A DNA stretch of 64,000 nt. Source: Actinomadura montaniterrae. GTDB lineage: Bacteria; Actinomycetota; Actinomycetes; Streptosporangiales; Streptosporangiaceae. The stretch covers positions 23,232 through 87,231 of the forward strand of contig NZ_WBMR01000015.1 of assembly GCF_008923365.1 (NCBI RefSeq). The letters run 5' to 3'. The notes under the pieces were generated by a model, which ran no database searches, was not told where the DNA came from, and was given only the letters and a program-made list of their open reading frames with translations. The position numbers were made by a program, and so were the translations under genes. Positions within the stretch are counted from its first letter, which is position 1; each line of letters begins with the position of its first letter. Shown here one piece after another: positions 24,830 through 32,767 of the stretch.

Positions 24830-26341
24830 TCAGAGCGCGGCGAGGCGCTCGTACTCCTCCAGGACGCGCGCGAACTCGCCGGTCGGCAGCTCGCAGGCGT
24901 GCCCGTCCAGCCAGAGGTGCTCGAGCCGGACCGTCCGGACGTCCACCCGGAGATGGCAGGCGTTCCCGGTGTGCTCCCACCCGGGGCGCGCCGCGCGGAC
25001 GACGTCGAGGTGGTGCCGGTGGCACTGCACGTCGTGCAGCAGGAACGCCGTCAGGACGTGCGGCGCGCCGTTCACCGCGCGGGCGGTCCCGGCGGCGCGC
25101 GAGGCGGCCGCCTCCAGGTCCACGCCCGATTCGACCAGTTCCGGGAAGAACACGCGGACGTGCTGCGCGACGCCCTCCGCCTCCACCGGTTCGCACGGCA
25201 GCCGCACCACCGCGTCGGGGTCGACGTAGCCGTGCACCGGGACGCCCGAGACGAACGACGCCCACGCACCCGGGACGGACGCGAGGAACCGGGCGCGGGA
25301 CAGCGCGTCCCGCAGGTCGGGGACGAGCCTGTCCGCGTCGATGCCGCGCGGCATGAAGGTCTTGGTGCCGCCGCGCAGCCGCCCGCCCGCCTCGTCCAGC
25401 ACGGCGAGGTCGGCCCAGCACGCGCCCGAACCGGTGCCGAGGACGCCGTGCGGGAGGCAGGCGTCGGGGTGCGGGGTGAGGCCGGCGACGTCCTCGAGGG
25501 TGGCGCGGGGCGTGCGGACGAGCGCCCAGCCGCGCGTCCGCCGGGACGTCCCGCCGAGGGCGAGCACCGCCGCCACCGGCTCGCCGCGCCGGGGCTCGCC
25601 ATGTCCCGGCTCGCTGTGCCCGGGCGCGCGGTGCTGCCCGGCGGGGCGGTGCGAGTCCGCGTGGGCCTGCCGGAACGCCGCGACGACCTGCCGGAACGTC
25701 TCCGCGTCCAGGCACAGGTAGGCGCCGTTCTCGCCCTCGATGGTGGCGACGCCGACCGCGACGCCGACCCGGAACACCCGTCCCGGCCACGTCACGGCGG
25801 CGCCGGGGCGGCCGAGCTCGGCGAGCATCCAGTCCAGCCCGAGGACGAACTCGGTGTCGGCGAGGAGCCCGGCGAGCGGCTCGTTGCCCGGCGCCGGGAC
25901 GCACGCGACGTCCCCGGGGCCGTCCACGCGGAACGCGACGGGCAGCTCCCGGTCCGGGACGAACCGCTCCGTGCCGGCCTGGAGGACGCCTTCGAGCATC
26001 TGCCGGTGCCGCACCGCCCCGACCTTGTCCAGGTACTCCTCCAGGCAGCGGAGCAGGACGCCGGGGTCGAGGTCGCAGGACGACCAGCCGCCGACGTCCC
26101 GCAGGTGGACGACCGCGCCGTCGAAGTCGAGCCGGTGGAAGCGGTACAGCTCCTGCCAGGGCCGGTGCCCGCCGGGCTCCGCCGCCCCCGCGCTCAGCAG
26201 GCCCTTCGCCCGGACGATCGCGGCGACGTCCTCGCCCAGGTCGTTGAGCAGGAAGTCGCGCAGCGGGGCGTGCGCCGGGTCGGTCTCGACCGCGACGCGC
26301 ACGCCGTCCCCGCGGATCCGCACCGGAAGCGCCATCGCCAT
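24830..26341 (-). CDS. Unknown protein built of repeated modules
   Basis: 503 aa, no family recognised with confidence. At least three parts end in the same way, a beta strand pair then a helix: VVHLRD...DLDPGVLLRCLEEYLD (near 75-105), VATIEGENGAYLCLDAETFRQVVAAFRQ (near 195-225) and VRLEHLWLDGHACELPTGEFARVLEEYERL (near 470-500). A further region contains GGTKTFMPRGIDADRLVPDLRDAL (about 330-355). A Pro/His/Arg-rich spacer (232-260) splits the protein. No signal peptide or TM segment. A -10-like CATAAT lies just before the ATG and no ribosome site is seen, so the mRNA may be leaderless. Stands alone. Confidence 0.7.
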   Translation of the reverse strand: MAMALPVRIRGDGVRVAVETDPAHAPLRDFLLNDLGEDVAAIVRAKGLLSAGAAEPGGHRPWQELYRFHRLDFDGAVVHLRDVGGWSSCDLDPGVLLRCLEEYLDKVGAVRHRQMLEGVLQAGTERFVPDRELPVAFRVDGPGDVACVPAPGNEPLAGLLADTEFVLGLDWMLAELGRPGAAVTWPGRVFRVGVAVGVATIEGENGAYLCLDAETFRQVVAAFRQAHADSHRPAGQHRAPGHSEPGHGEPRRGEPVAAVLALGGTSRRTRGWALVRTPRATLEDVAGLTPHPDACLPHGVLGTGSGACWADLAVLDEAGGRLRGGTKTFMPRGIDADRLVPDLRDALSRARFLASVPGAWASFVSGVPVHGYVDPDAVVRLPCEPVEAEGVAQHVRVFFPELVESGVDLEAAASRAAGTARAVNGAPHVLTAFLLHDVQCHRHHLDVVRAARPGWEHTGNACHLRVDVRTVRLEHLWLDGHACELPTGEFARVLEEYERLAAL

Positions 26342-26454
26342 TCGCGTGATTATGCCGATAAGCGAAGATCATCACTGGTATGGCGGAATGTTCGATCCCG
26401 ATTCGGAACCAACCCGGCCCCTGCGGCGGCTGTAGGGCGCGCGCGGGGGCGGGC

Positions 26455-27057
26455 CTAGAGCGGCTCGTCGGCCATGTACGGCGGGGCCGGCTCGTACTGG
26501 ATGTAGCGTCGCACCGCGCGCGCGTGGTCCCGCCCGTGGATGCGGCCGATCAGCCACAACGCCATGTCGATACCGGCCGACACGCCTTGGCTCGTGACCA
26601 GGTCGCCGTCCACGACGTACCGCGCGTCCCGGACGACCGTCACGTCGCCGCGCGCCTCGAGCTGGTCCTCGGACGCCCAGTGCGTCGCGACCCTCCGCCC
26701 CTTGGCCGGGCCCGCCTCGTGCAGGAGGAACGAGCCGGTGCACACGCTCGCCGTCCAGTCGGCCCGCTCGGAGGTCTTCGCGATCCAGCCCGTCAGCGCC
26801 GCGTTGCCGATCTGCGTCACGCGGGCGCCCCGCCCGCCCGGCACCAGCAGGACGTCCAGCTCCGGGTGGTCGTCGAACGTGCAGTCCGGCACGACCCGCA
26901 TCCCCTTCGCGCAGCGCACCGGCCCGGGCCGCTCCGCGACCAGCACCGCCCTGTCGTCCTGCTCCCGCAGCATCGCCGAGGCCGTGAACACCTCCCACGG
27001 CCCCGCGAAGTCCAGCTCCTCGGCGTCCTCGAACACCAGCAGCCCGTAGGTCGTCAT
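26455..27057 (-). CDS. DJ-1/PfpI family protein
   Basis: 200 aa glutamine-amidotransferase-like fold. Nucleophile Cys in VCTGSFLLHEAG (Cys106), preceded by LLVPGGRG. The His after VATHW is at the place of the family's conserved His. Such proteins act as isonitrile hydratases or glyoxalases, or have regulatory roles; which applies is not clear. Start ATG 27057 overlaps the stop of the GlxA-type gene as ATGA, so the two are co-translated. Confidence 0.9.
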   Translation of the reverse strand: MTTYGLLVFEDAEELDFAGPWEVFTASAMLREQDDRAVLVAERPGPVRCAKGMRVVPDCTFDDHPELDVLLVPGGRGARVTQIGNAALTGWIAKTSERADWTASVCTGSFLLHEAGPAKGRRVATHWASEDQLEARGDVTVVRDARYVVDGDLVTSQGVSAGIDMALWLIGRIHGRDHARAVRRYIQYEPAPPYMADEPL

Positions 27058-28004
27058 GCGTACTCCTTCGTCCCTCGGAATCGGTCCCGGTAGTCGGACG
27101 GCGCCACCCCGACCCGCCGGTGGAACGCCCGCCGCAGCGTCTCGCCGGTGCCGAACCCGAGCCGCCGCGCCAGCGCCTCGACCGGCTCGTCGCCCTCCGC
27201 CAGCGCCCGCCGCGCCGCCTCGATCCGCACCCGCTCCACGTACACCGACGGCGGCACCCCCATCTCGGCGGTGAACCGGCGCTGCAGGTGCCGCGGGCTC
27301 AGCCCCGAACATTCGGCCAGGTCGGCGACGCTGTGCCGGGCGCCCGGATCGGTCTGCACCGCCGTCACCGCGACCCGGATCGGGTCCGACGCCGGCTGCG
27401 CCGACCACAGCGGCACGCTGAACTGCGACTGGCTGCCCGGCCGCCGCAGGAACATCACCAGCTCCCGCGCGACCGCGTGCGCGGCCGCCCGCCCGTGGTC
27501 GTCCTCGACGAGCGCGAGCGCGAGGTCCATGCCCGCGGTGACGCCCGCGGACGTCCAGATCCGCCCGTCCCGGATGAAGATCGGGTCGCAGTCGACGCGC
27601 AGCGCCGGGTACTCGGCCCTGAGCTGGGCCTCGCGCCCCCAGTGGCTCGTGACGCGCCGCCCGTCGAGCAGCCCGGCCTCGGCGAGCAGGATCACCCCGC
27701 TGCACACCGCCGCGACGCGCCGCGCGTCCCGCGCCGCGCCCGTCACCCAGCGGACCAGCGCCGCGTCCCCGCGGGCCCGGTCGACGCCGGTCCCGCCCAC
27801 CACCAGCACCGTGTCGAACCCCTCCGGCGGGAGGTCGCCGACGCCGTGCGAGGCGATCACGGGCAGCCCGCTGCTGGACGTCACCGGGCCCGCCTGCGGC
27901 CCGACGACCAGGCACTCGTACCGCCCGGTCGCCTGGAGGACCTCGAACGGCCCGGTCAGGTCCAGCCCCTGGAACCCGTCATAGATCACGAACGCGACGC
28001 GCAT
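27054..28004 (-). CDS. GlxA-type AraC regulator with DJ-1/PfpI sensor domain
   Basis: 316 aa: N-terminal DJ-1/PfpI domain (1-170) with Cys101 in AAVCSGVILLAEAG and TSHWG, then an AraC double helix-turn-helix (about 215-316; SVADLAECSGLSPRHLQRRFTAEMG and ALARRLGFGTGETLRRAFHRRVG). Likely activator of its own operon with the downstream DJ-1 protein. The pairing of sensor-regulator and a free paralogue of its sensor domain suggests they recognise the same small molecule. Confidence 0.92.
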   Translation of the reverse strand: MRVAFVIYDGFQGLDLTGPFEVLQATGRYECLVVGPQAGPVTSSSGLPVIASHGVGDLPPEGFDTVLVVGGTGVDRARGDAALVRWVTGAARDARRVAAVCSGVILLAEAGLLDGRRVTSHWGREAQLRAEYPALRVDCDPIFIRDGRIWTSAGVTAGMDLALALVEDDHGRAAAHAVARELVMFLRRPGSQSQFSVPLWSAQPASDPIRVAVTAVQTDPGARHSVADLAECSGLSPRHLQRRFTAEMGVPPSVYVERVRIEAARRALAEGDEPVEALARRLGFGTGETLRRAFHRRVGVAPSDYRDRFRGTKEYA

Positions 28005-28028
28005 GGCTCCAGGGTGTGTCCCGGCCGG

Positions 28029-28271
28029 TCATGGCGTCAACGACACGTACCCCACAGTTCGCGTCATCGCCTCGCCCGCCGTGAATTCGCCGAAAAAGCG
28101 GTTGACACCATTGCCGGGCTCAGGCATGATCATCGGCATGGAGCTTTGATACTTCCAGGTCGAGCCGCCCCGCATTCCGCCGGGCCCGCTCCCGTTCTCC
28201 ACGCCGAAGGCGACATTCCGCGAACACTTCCACTGGTCGACGCGCACTCGCGTGACCAGCGTTCCCGTCAT
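28029..28271 (-). CDS. Doubtful small ORF upstream of the GlxA-type gene
   Basis: 80 codons from ATG 28271, about four fifths ending in G or C, stop 24 bases before the GlxA-type start. The product (MTGTLVTRVRVDQW...) has no recognised family. The opposite strand carries a good TTGACA-type promoter within it. It may be a real small gene of the GlxA operon or only non-coding leader DNA; evidence is weak. Apart from this the 332 bases from 28005 to 28336 hold nothing I recognise. Confidence 0.28.
   Translation of the reverse strand: MTGTLVTRVRVDQWKCSRNVAFGVENGSGPGGMRGGSTWKYQSSMPMIMPEPGNGVNRFFGEFTAGEAMTRTVGYVSLTP
28102..28130 (+). promoter_or_regulatory. Candidate sigma-70-type promoter
   Basis: TTGACA (28102-28107), 17-base spacer, CATGAT (28125-28130). 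Seven bases further is ATG GAG CTT TGA, a three-codon frame. The next plus-strand gene starts at 28337. Confidence 0.4.
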
Positions 28272-28336
28272 GCCTGCGGCCTTTTCCGACACCCTTTCAC
28301 GGCGGCGATACGCCCATGCCCGGAGGTGGTTTCTCC

Positions 28337-28483
28337 ATGCGCTCCCACAATCCCGAAAACGTGCCCTTCCCGACGAAGAAGAAGGTCAAGAAGAGCAAGA
28401 CCGACTTCAGGTCGGCGACGTTCGCGAACAACCGCCGCGCCGCCGGCCGGATGCCCACCCGGCAGTTCAACCGGGGCCGCTGA
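28337..28483 (+). CDS. Small very basic protein (48 aa)
   Basis: ATG 28337 with GGAGGT nine bases upstream. The product starts MRSHNPENVPFPTKKK and is full of Lys and Arg (TKKKVKKSKTDFRSATFANNRRAAGR), ending FNRGR. Codons end in G or C almost throughout. Looks like a nucleic-acid- or ribosome-associated small protein, but no family is recognised. Its 3' end overlaps the convergent HATPase gene by 17 bases. Confidence 0.65.
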   Translation: MRSHNPENVPFPTKKKVKKSKTDFRSATFANNRRAAGRMPTRQFNRGR

Positions 28484-28907
28484 CGGCATCCCGGCCCCGG
28501 ACCCACCCGTCCGGGGCCGGGAACTCCGCCCACACCACCGTCCGGGTCCCGTCCGCCCGGTAGCCCCACCGCGCGGCGAGGCCCTGGACGATCCGCATCC
28601 CCCGGCCCGTCTCCGCGCCGGGCTCGTCCTTCACGTACGGCCGCGTCCCCCACGCCCCGTCGTCGGTCACCTCCAGCCGCACCGCCCCGGACCCGGCCGC
28701 CACGGTCACCGTCACGAGGCCGCCCTCCAGGCCCGACGCCGTGTGCGTCACCGCGTTCGCGACGGTCTCGCTGACCGTCATCACCACGTCGTCGCGGTCC
28801 GGGAGGCCCGCCAGGAGGTCCCGGACGAACGCCCGCGCGCATCCCACCGACCTGCCGACACCCGGCAGCGTCACCGAGCCGAGCACCACGAGCCCTTCCC
28901 CGTCCAC
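28467..28907 (-). CDS. HATPase-domain protein (anti-sigma regulatory factor type)
   Basis: 146 aa, a single GHKL ATPase domain of the RsbW/SpoIIAB-like type common in actinomycetes: N-box SETVANAVTHT, G1 box VTDDGAW and G2 box TGRGMRIVQGLAARWG. Likely binds ATP and acts as a serine kinase or anti-sigma partner. Start GTG 28907 has GGAGG seven bases upstream; a GTG at 28979 in frame is possible. No sigma or STAS gene adjacent. Confidence 0.85.
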   Translation of the reverse strand: MDGEGLVVLGSVTLPGVGRSVGCARAFVRDLLAGLPDRDDVVMTVSETVANAVTHTASGLEGGLVTVTVAAGSGAVRLEVTDDGAWGTRPYVKDEPGAETGRGMRIVQGLAARWGYRADGTRTVVWAEFPAPDGWVRGRDAVSGPG

Positions 28908-29072
28908 ACCACCGCCTCCCCCGTACCGGCCATGGCCGGCGACGCGGCCGGCGGTTCCGAGCACGTCCTCGACGCCCACGCAGACGGCCCCCCTCGGTCC
29001 GAAAGCAGCCCGTCACCGCCCAGTACGTCTCCGCACCCGCCCCCCGTTCACCCCACCGCTACGCTCCCCACC

Positions 29073-29867
29073 ATGGCGACCACCCACGCCGTCGAGATGG
29101 GGCCCGCGACCGTCACCAAGCGGTACCGGACCTGGGACCTGGGGCAGCCGGAACGCGAATGGCGGGCGCTGACCCTGCTGGCCGAACACGCGCCGGCCCT
29201 CGCCCCCGAACCGCTGCGCTACGCCGCCGGGGACGACCCGCCGAGCATCACCATGTCCCGCCTCCCCGGCGAGCCGCTCTCGGCCCCGCTCACGGACGCG
29301 CAGCTCACCGCGCTCGTCGAGGCGATGTCGGCCTCCCAGAACGCGATCCCCGCCGCGGCCGTCGCCGCCCTGCCCCCGCGGCTGCTCCGCCCGCTCGACG
29401 CCCTGAAGAACCTCCGCGCCTGGTCAGAGCGGGTGCCACCGCCCCCGGACCCCCTGACCGCCGCCGCCCTCCGCGGCGCCCGCGACTGGCTCCGCCGACC
29501 CCACCTCGACACCGTGTTCGCCGCCGAGCCGCCGCCCGTGTTCGGCACCGGCGACGGCAACCTCGCCAACTTCCTGTGGGACGGGTCGCGCGTCCGCCTC
29601 GTCGACTTCGAGTTCTCCGGACGCGGCGACCGGGCCTACGAGCTCGCCGAGGTCGCCGAACACGTCTCCGCGAAGAACGTCCTGGCCCCCGACGTCCTGC
29701 TCGGCCGGTTCGAGCTGGCGCCGTCCGAGCGGGCCCGGCTTCCCGAATGCCGGCGCCTGCTGGCCGTCTTCTGGCTGCTCGCCCTGCTGTCCGACGACCC
29801 GGAGCACCCGCGCAACCCGCCCGGTACCCTCCACCACCAGGCCGAGCATCTGCTCGGCCTGCTCTGA
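29073..29867 (+). CDS. Aminoglycoside phosphotransferase (APH)-fold kinase
   Basis: 264 aa protein-kinase-like fold: catalytic loop GTGDGNLANFLW, with Asp-Gly-Asn where typical members have HGDxxxxN, followed by the metal-binding VRLVDFEFSG. The usual His of HGD is Thr here. Substrate unknown; most such genes are not antibiotic resistance genes. Convergent with purC, eight bases apart. Confidence 0.85.
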   Translation: MATTHAVEMGPATVTKRYRTWDLGQPEREWRALTLLAEHAPALAPEPLRYAAGDDPPSITMSRLPGEPLSAPLTDAQLTALVEAMSASQNAIPAAAVAALPPRLLRPLDALKNLRAWSERVPPPPDPLTAAALRGARDWLRRPHLDTVFAAEPPPVFGTGDGNLANFLWDGSRVRLVDFEFSGRGDRAYELAEVAEHVSAKNVLAPDVLLGRFELAPSERARLPECRRLLAVFWLLALLSDDPEHPRNPPGTLHHQAEHLLGLL

Positions 29868-29875
29868 CCTGGCGG

Positions 29876-30739
29876 TCAGGACCGCCAGGGGCGGCCGGTG
29901 AGGCGCTCGTAGACCTCGATGTAGCGGGCGCGGGTGGCGTCCACGACGTCCTGCGGGATGGCCGGGCCGGGCGGCGTGCGGTCCCAGTCCAGCGTGCTGC
30001 TCCAGTCGCGGACGTACTGCTTGTCGTACGAGCGCTGCGCGCGGCCCGGCTCCCACTCGTCCGCCGGCCAGAACCGCGACGAGTCGGACGTCAGCACCTC
30101 GTCGGCGAGGACGAGCGTGCCGTCGGCGGCGCGCCCGAATTCCAGCTTCGTGTCCGCGATGATGATGCCGCGCTCCGCCGCGATCGCGGCGCCCCGCTTG
30201 TAGACCTCCAGGGTCACGTCCTTGAGCCGCGCGGCGGTGTCCGCGCCGATCTCCGCGACGACGTCGTCGTAGGTGATGAACTCGTCGTGCCCCTCGGACG
30301 CCTTCGTCGTCGGCGTGAAGATCGGCTCCGGCAGCCTCGACGCCTCGACGAGCCCGTCCGGCAGCGCGATGCCGGAGACGGTGCCGCCCTTCTCGTACTC
30401 CTTCAGGCCGAGGCCCGCGAGGTAGCCGCGCGCGATCCACTCGACGGGCAGCATCGTCAGCCGCCGGCACCGGATCGCCCGGCCCGCCCACTCGTCCGGC
30501 ACCTGGTCGGCCGAGATCACGTGGTTCGGGACGACGTCCGCGAGCTGCTCGAACCACCACAGCGACAGCTGCGTGAGGATCTTCCCCTTGTCGGGGATCA
30601 GCGTCGGCAGGACGACGTCGTACACGCTCACCCTGTCCGACGCGACGAGGATCAGGTCGTCCCCGTCCGCGTAGACGTCCCGGACCTTCCCCGAGTGCAG
30701 CAGCTCCACGCCGTCCCCCTCAAAACTCCCGCTCACCAT
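29876..30739 (-). CDS. purC: Phosphoribosylaminoimidazole-succinocarboxamide synthase
   Basis: SAICAR synthase of purine biosynthesis: joins aspartate to CAIR using ATP. 287 aa, normal length. Seen: GKVRDVY, ASDRVSVYD, ILTQLSLWWFEQL, VEWIARGYLAGLGLKEY, IADTKLEFG and DEVLTSDSSRFW. Start ATG 30739; the next codon is GTG and has the better spacing from GGGAG, so 30736 is possible. No other pur gene in the window. Confidence 0.96.
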   Translation of the reverse strand: MVSGSFEGDGVELLHSGKVRDVYADGDDLILVASDRVSVYDVVLPTLIPDKGKILTQLSLWWFEQLADVVPNHVISADQVPDEWAGRAIRCRRLTMLPVEWIARGYLAGLGLKEYEKGGTVSGIALPDGLVEASRLPEPIFTPTTKASEGHDEFITYDDVVAEIGADTAARLKDVTLEVYKRGAAIAAERGIIIADTKLEFGRAADGTLVLADEVLTSDSSRFWPADEWEPGRAQRSYDKQYVRDWSSTLDWDRTPPGPAIPQDVVDATRARYIEVYERLTGRPWRS

Positions 30740-30851
30740 GTGCTCCCGCCAATGATCCCAGCAGCGGCTCCCCGGCCGTCCGCGTGGGTGCGCCCCTCCC
30801 GGGAGAAGCGCGCCTCTCGTCCCGTCCGGCGGGCGCTGCGACGCTCCCGGC

Positions 30852-31001
30852 ATGAGCACTGACCAGCACGGGTCCAAGGTCGTCCTCGTCACGGGGGCGA
30901 GGAGCGGCATCGGCGCGGCCACCGCCGCCCGCCTCGCCGGCGAGGGGCACCGCGTGGTCGCGGGCGCCCGCCGCTGCTCGTGGACGAGTGGGACCGGATG
31001 A
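30852..31001 (+). pseudogene. Internally deleted SDR oxidoreductase remnant
   Basis: Begins as a normal short-chain dehydrogenase: KVVLVTGARSGIGAATAARLAGEGHRVVAGARR, with the TGxxxGIG nucleotide motif. The next bases, in another frame (30974-31000), encode LLVDEWDRM, which in intact SDRs is found about 70 residues later before IDVN. So the middle was deleted with a frameshift, and everything after is lost. The reading frame ends at 31001 directly before a hairpin. Confidence 0.8.
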
Positions 31002-31003
31002 GG

Positions 31004-31033
31004 GTTCGCCTCCGGCGAGAGCCGGAGGCGAAC
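31004..31033. terminator. Strong hairpin terminator
   Basis: GTTCGCCTCCGGC-GAGA-GCCGGAGGCGAAC, perfect 13-bp stem with GAGA loop. It lies right after the SDR remnant and 43 bases past the stop of the minus-strand gene at 31077. Confidence 0.7.
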
Positions 31034-31076
31034 AACGCTGCGCGGGGCGGTGGTGCGGCCGGGCGGTGAACCCTGA

Positions 31077-31541
31077 TCAGTTCGCTGTGCGGAGCGGTGC
31101 GGAACCGGACGCCGACGCCGTGCCCGTCGCCGTGGAGGACCGCCGGCCGTCCGCGACCTTGCGGGTCTCGCGGAGGATCAGCAGACCGGTCATCGCGATC
31201 AGCGCCGAGGTCAGGCCGTGGATGCCGAACGCGGCGGCGGTGGAGCCGCGGTGGGCCAGCACGTTGATCATGTCGCCGAACGGGGCGACGGCCTCCATCA
31301 GCAGGACCCAGCCCAGGGCGCGGCGGTGGCCCGTCAGCAGCAGGACGCCGATGACCAGGCCCATCGCGAACTCGCGGGTGCCCTTCATGACGAGGAAGCC
31401 GTCCCCGTTCCCGGCGGGCCATCTCGGCAGGCCGACGCCCTGGGTGGACGCGGCCGGGGCCAGGATGAAGGACAGCCCGAGGTAGAGGACGAACAGGGCG
31501 CAGGCGGTGACCAGGACGGTGTTGACGTTCTTCAGCGACAT
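31077..31541 (-). CDS. DUF4267-type small membrane protein
   Basis: 154 aa with four hydrophobic helices (LVTACALFVLYLGLSFIL; FAMGLVIGVLLLTG; WVLLMEAVAPFGDMINVL; ALIAMTGLLILRE) and the GTREFAMG block typical of DUF4267. AAGGAG precedes ATG 31541. Downstream of the monooxygenase-like gene on the same strand, 109 bases apart, so likely in the same TetR-controlled unit. Confidence 0.8.
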   Translation of the reverse strand: MSLKNVNTVLVTACALFVLYLGLSFILAPAASTQGVGLPRWPAGNGDGFLVMKGTREFAMGLVIGVLLLTGHRRALGWVLLMEAVAPFGDMINVLAHRGSTAAAFGIHGLTSALIAMTGLLILRETRKVADGRRSSTATGTASASGSAPLRTAN

Positions 31542-31650
31542 GGCGCTTCTCCTTCGACGTTCGGAACGGGGGCGGTAAGGCGGGCGGTGCGAAGCGGGGC
31601 GGTGCAAGGCGGGGCGGTGCGCGGTCGGCACTCCGGTCACTGCGGCGGTG

Positions 31651-32001
31651 TCAGACGTCGATCCGCTCGAAGATGTGCGGGTAGGACACGATGTCGTCGG
31701 GGAACTCGGCGGCCATGCGCTGGAACTCCGGGTTGCCGAACGCGGCGGCGAGCGCCTCGGTCGTCTCCCAGACCGCGACGTTCATCAGAAGTCGGCTGTC
31801 CGCCGTTCCCTTGTGCATCTGCAGGGAGACGAATCCCGGCTGCGCCTTCATGAATTCGGCCTGCCTCCGGAAGAGCGGCAGGAACGCCTCGGCCCGCTCC
31901 TTCGGGACGAGGAAGGTGTTGGCCAGGACGATGGGTCCGGTCTTCTCGGCGAACTGGGCGAACATCGGCGTGCTCGGGTCCAGGCTCTTCAACTCGGCCA
32001 T
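31651..32001 (-). CDS. Antibiotic biosynthesis monooxygenase (ABM)-fold protein
   Basis: 116 aa dimeric ferredoxin-like fold: VLANTFLVPKERAEAFLPLFRRQAEFMKAQPGFVSLQMHKG then NVAVWETTEALAAAF. Family includes small quinone-forming monooxygenases and haem-binding proteins; many members have unknown roles. Start ATG 32001 with GAGGAAG upstream. First target gene of the divergent TetR regulator: two overlapping operators lie 47-76 bases before its start. Confidence 0.85.
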   Translation of the reverse strand: MAELKSLDPSTPMFAQFAEKTGPIVLANTFLVPKERAEAFLPLFRRQAEFMKAQPGFVSLQMHKGTADSRLLMNVAVWETTEALAAAFGNPEFQRMAAEFPDDIVSYPHIFERIDV

Positions 32002-32047
32002 CTTCGGTACTTCCTCTCGCGGTCGGTCGGTCGTGCCACGCGACTTC

Positions 32048-32077
32048 GCCAACGCTTGTTGGCCAACGTGTGTTGGC
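32048..32077. promoter_or_regulatory. TetR operator pair 1 (two overlapping sites)
   Basis: GCCAAC-gctt-GTTGGC at 32048-32063 and GCCAAC-gtgt-GTTGGC at 32062-32077: two perfect 16-bp palindromes sharing two bases, centres 14 apart, on the side of the ABM gene. Confidence 0.8.
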
Positions 32078-32103
32078 AAACGTAGATCGCGCCGCGTTGG
32101 ATT

Positions 32104-32133
32104 GTCAACAGGTGTTGGCCTACACTTGTTGGC
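32104..32133. promoter_or_regulatory. TetR operator pair 2 (two overlapping sites)
   Basis: GTCAAC-aggt-GTTGGC at 32104-32119 and GCCTAC-actt-GTTGGC at 32118-32133, each one mismatch from the palindrome, again 14 bases apart. The last base is directly before the ATG of the TetR gene. A -35/-10 pair, TTGGAT-N18-TACACT (32097-32126), lies inside, so the TetR mRNA is probably leaderless and self-repressed. Confidence 0.75.
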
Positions 32134-32715
32134 ATGACCGGCGCCACGGAGAACCAGCAGGCCGCACGGCGTTCCGACGCCACCCGCGCCGCGATCCTCG
32201 CCGCCGCCCGCGTGCGGTTCGCGGAGGACGGCTACGAGAAGGCGACCATCCGGGCCATCGCGCGCGACGCGAAGATCGACCCGTCGATGGTGATGCGCTA
32301 CTACGGCAACAAGGCGGCCCTGTTCGCGGCGGCCGTCTCGATCGACCCCGGGCTGCCCGGCCTGCCCGTCGAACCCCGCGAGGATCTCGGCCGCACGCTG
32401 GTGCGCCACTTCCTCACCCTGTGGGAGGAGAACGAGGGGCTCACCGCGCTGCTGCGGGTCGGCGCCACCGACCCCGCCGCCGCCGAGCGCATGCAGTTCG
32501 TGGTGCGCGACCAGCTGATCCCGCTGGCCCGCCGAGTGGGCCCGGAACCGGACCAGGCGCCGGCGCGGGCGGCCCTGTGCGCCTCGACCGTCCTGGGGCT
32601 CGCGCTGACCCGCTACGTGCTGCGGTTCCCGGCGAGCGTGGCGCTCGGCCGCGAGGAGATCGTGGACTGGCTCGGACCCACGATCCAGCGCTACCTCACC
32701 GCCCCCACGCCCTGA
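32134..32715 (+). CDS. TetR family transcriptional repressor
   Basis: 193 aa. DNA-binding domain at 14-60, ATRAAILAAARVRFAEDGYEKATIRAIARDAKIDPSMVMRYYGNKAALF; the C-terminal part is the TetR_C ligand domain. ATG follows the last operator base with no ribosome site. Controls itself and, very likely, the divergent ABM and DUF4267 genes. Ligand unknown. Confidence 0.92.
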   Translation: MTGATENQQAARRSDATRAAILAAARVRFAEDGYEKATIRAIARDAKIDPSMVMRYYGNKAALFAAAVSIDPGLPGLPVEPREDLGRTLVRHFLTLWEENEGLTALLRVGATDPAAAERMQFVVRDQLIPLARRVGPEPDQAPARAALCASTVLGLALTRYVLRFPASVALGREEIVDWLGPTIQRYLTAPTP

Positions 32716-32767
32716 AGGACCCGTCGGGGACGGCGCGAACGCGGCCGGAGGTCCGAGCCCCGGAGAG

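Noticed and set aside
29073..29867. Aminoglycoside resistance gene
   Set aside because: Only the kinase fold is supported; the catalytic loop is divergent and no resistance subfamily can be named.
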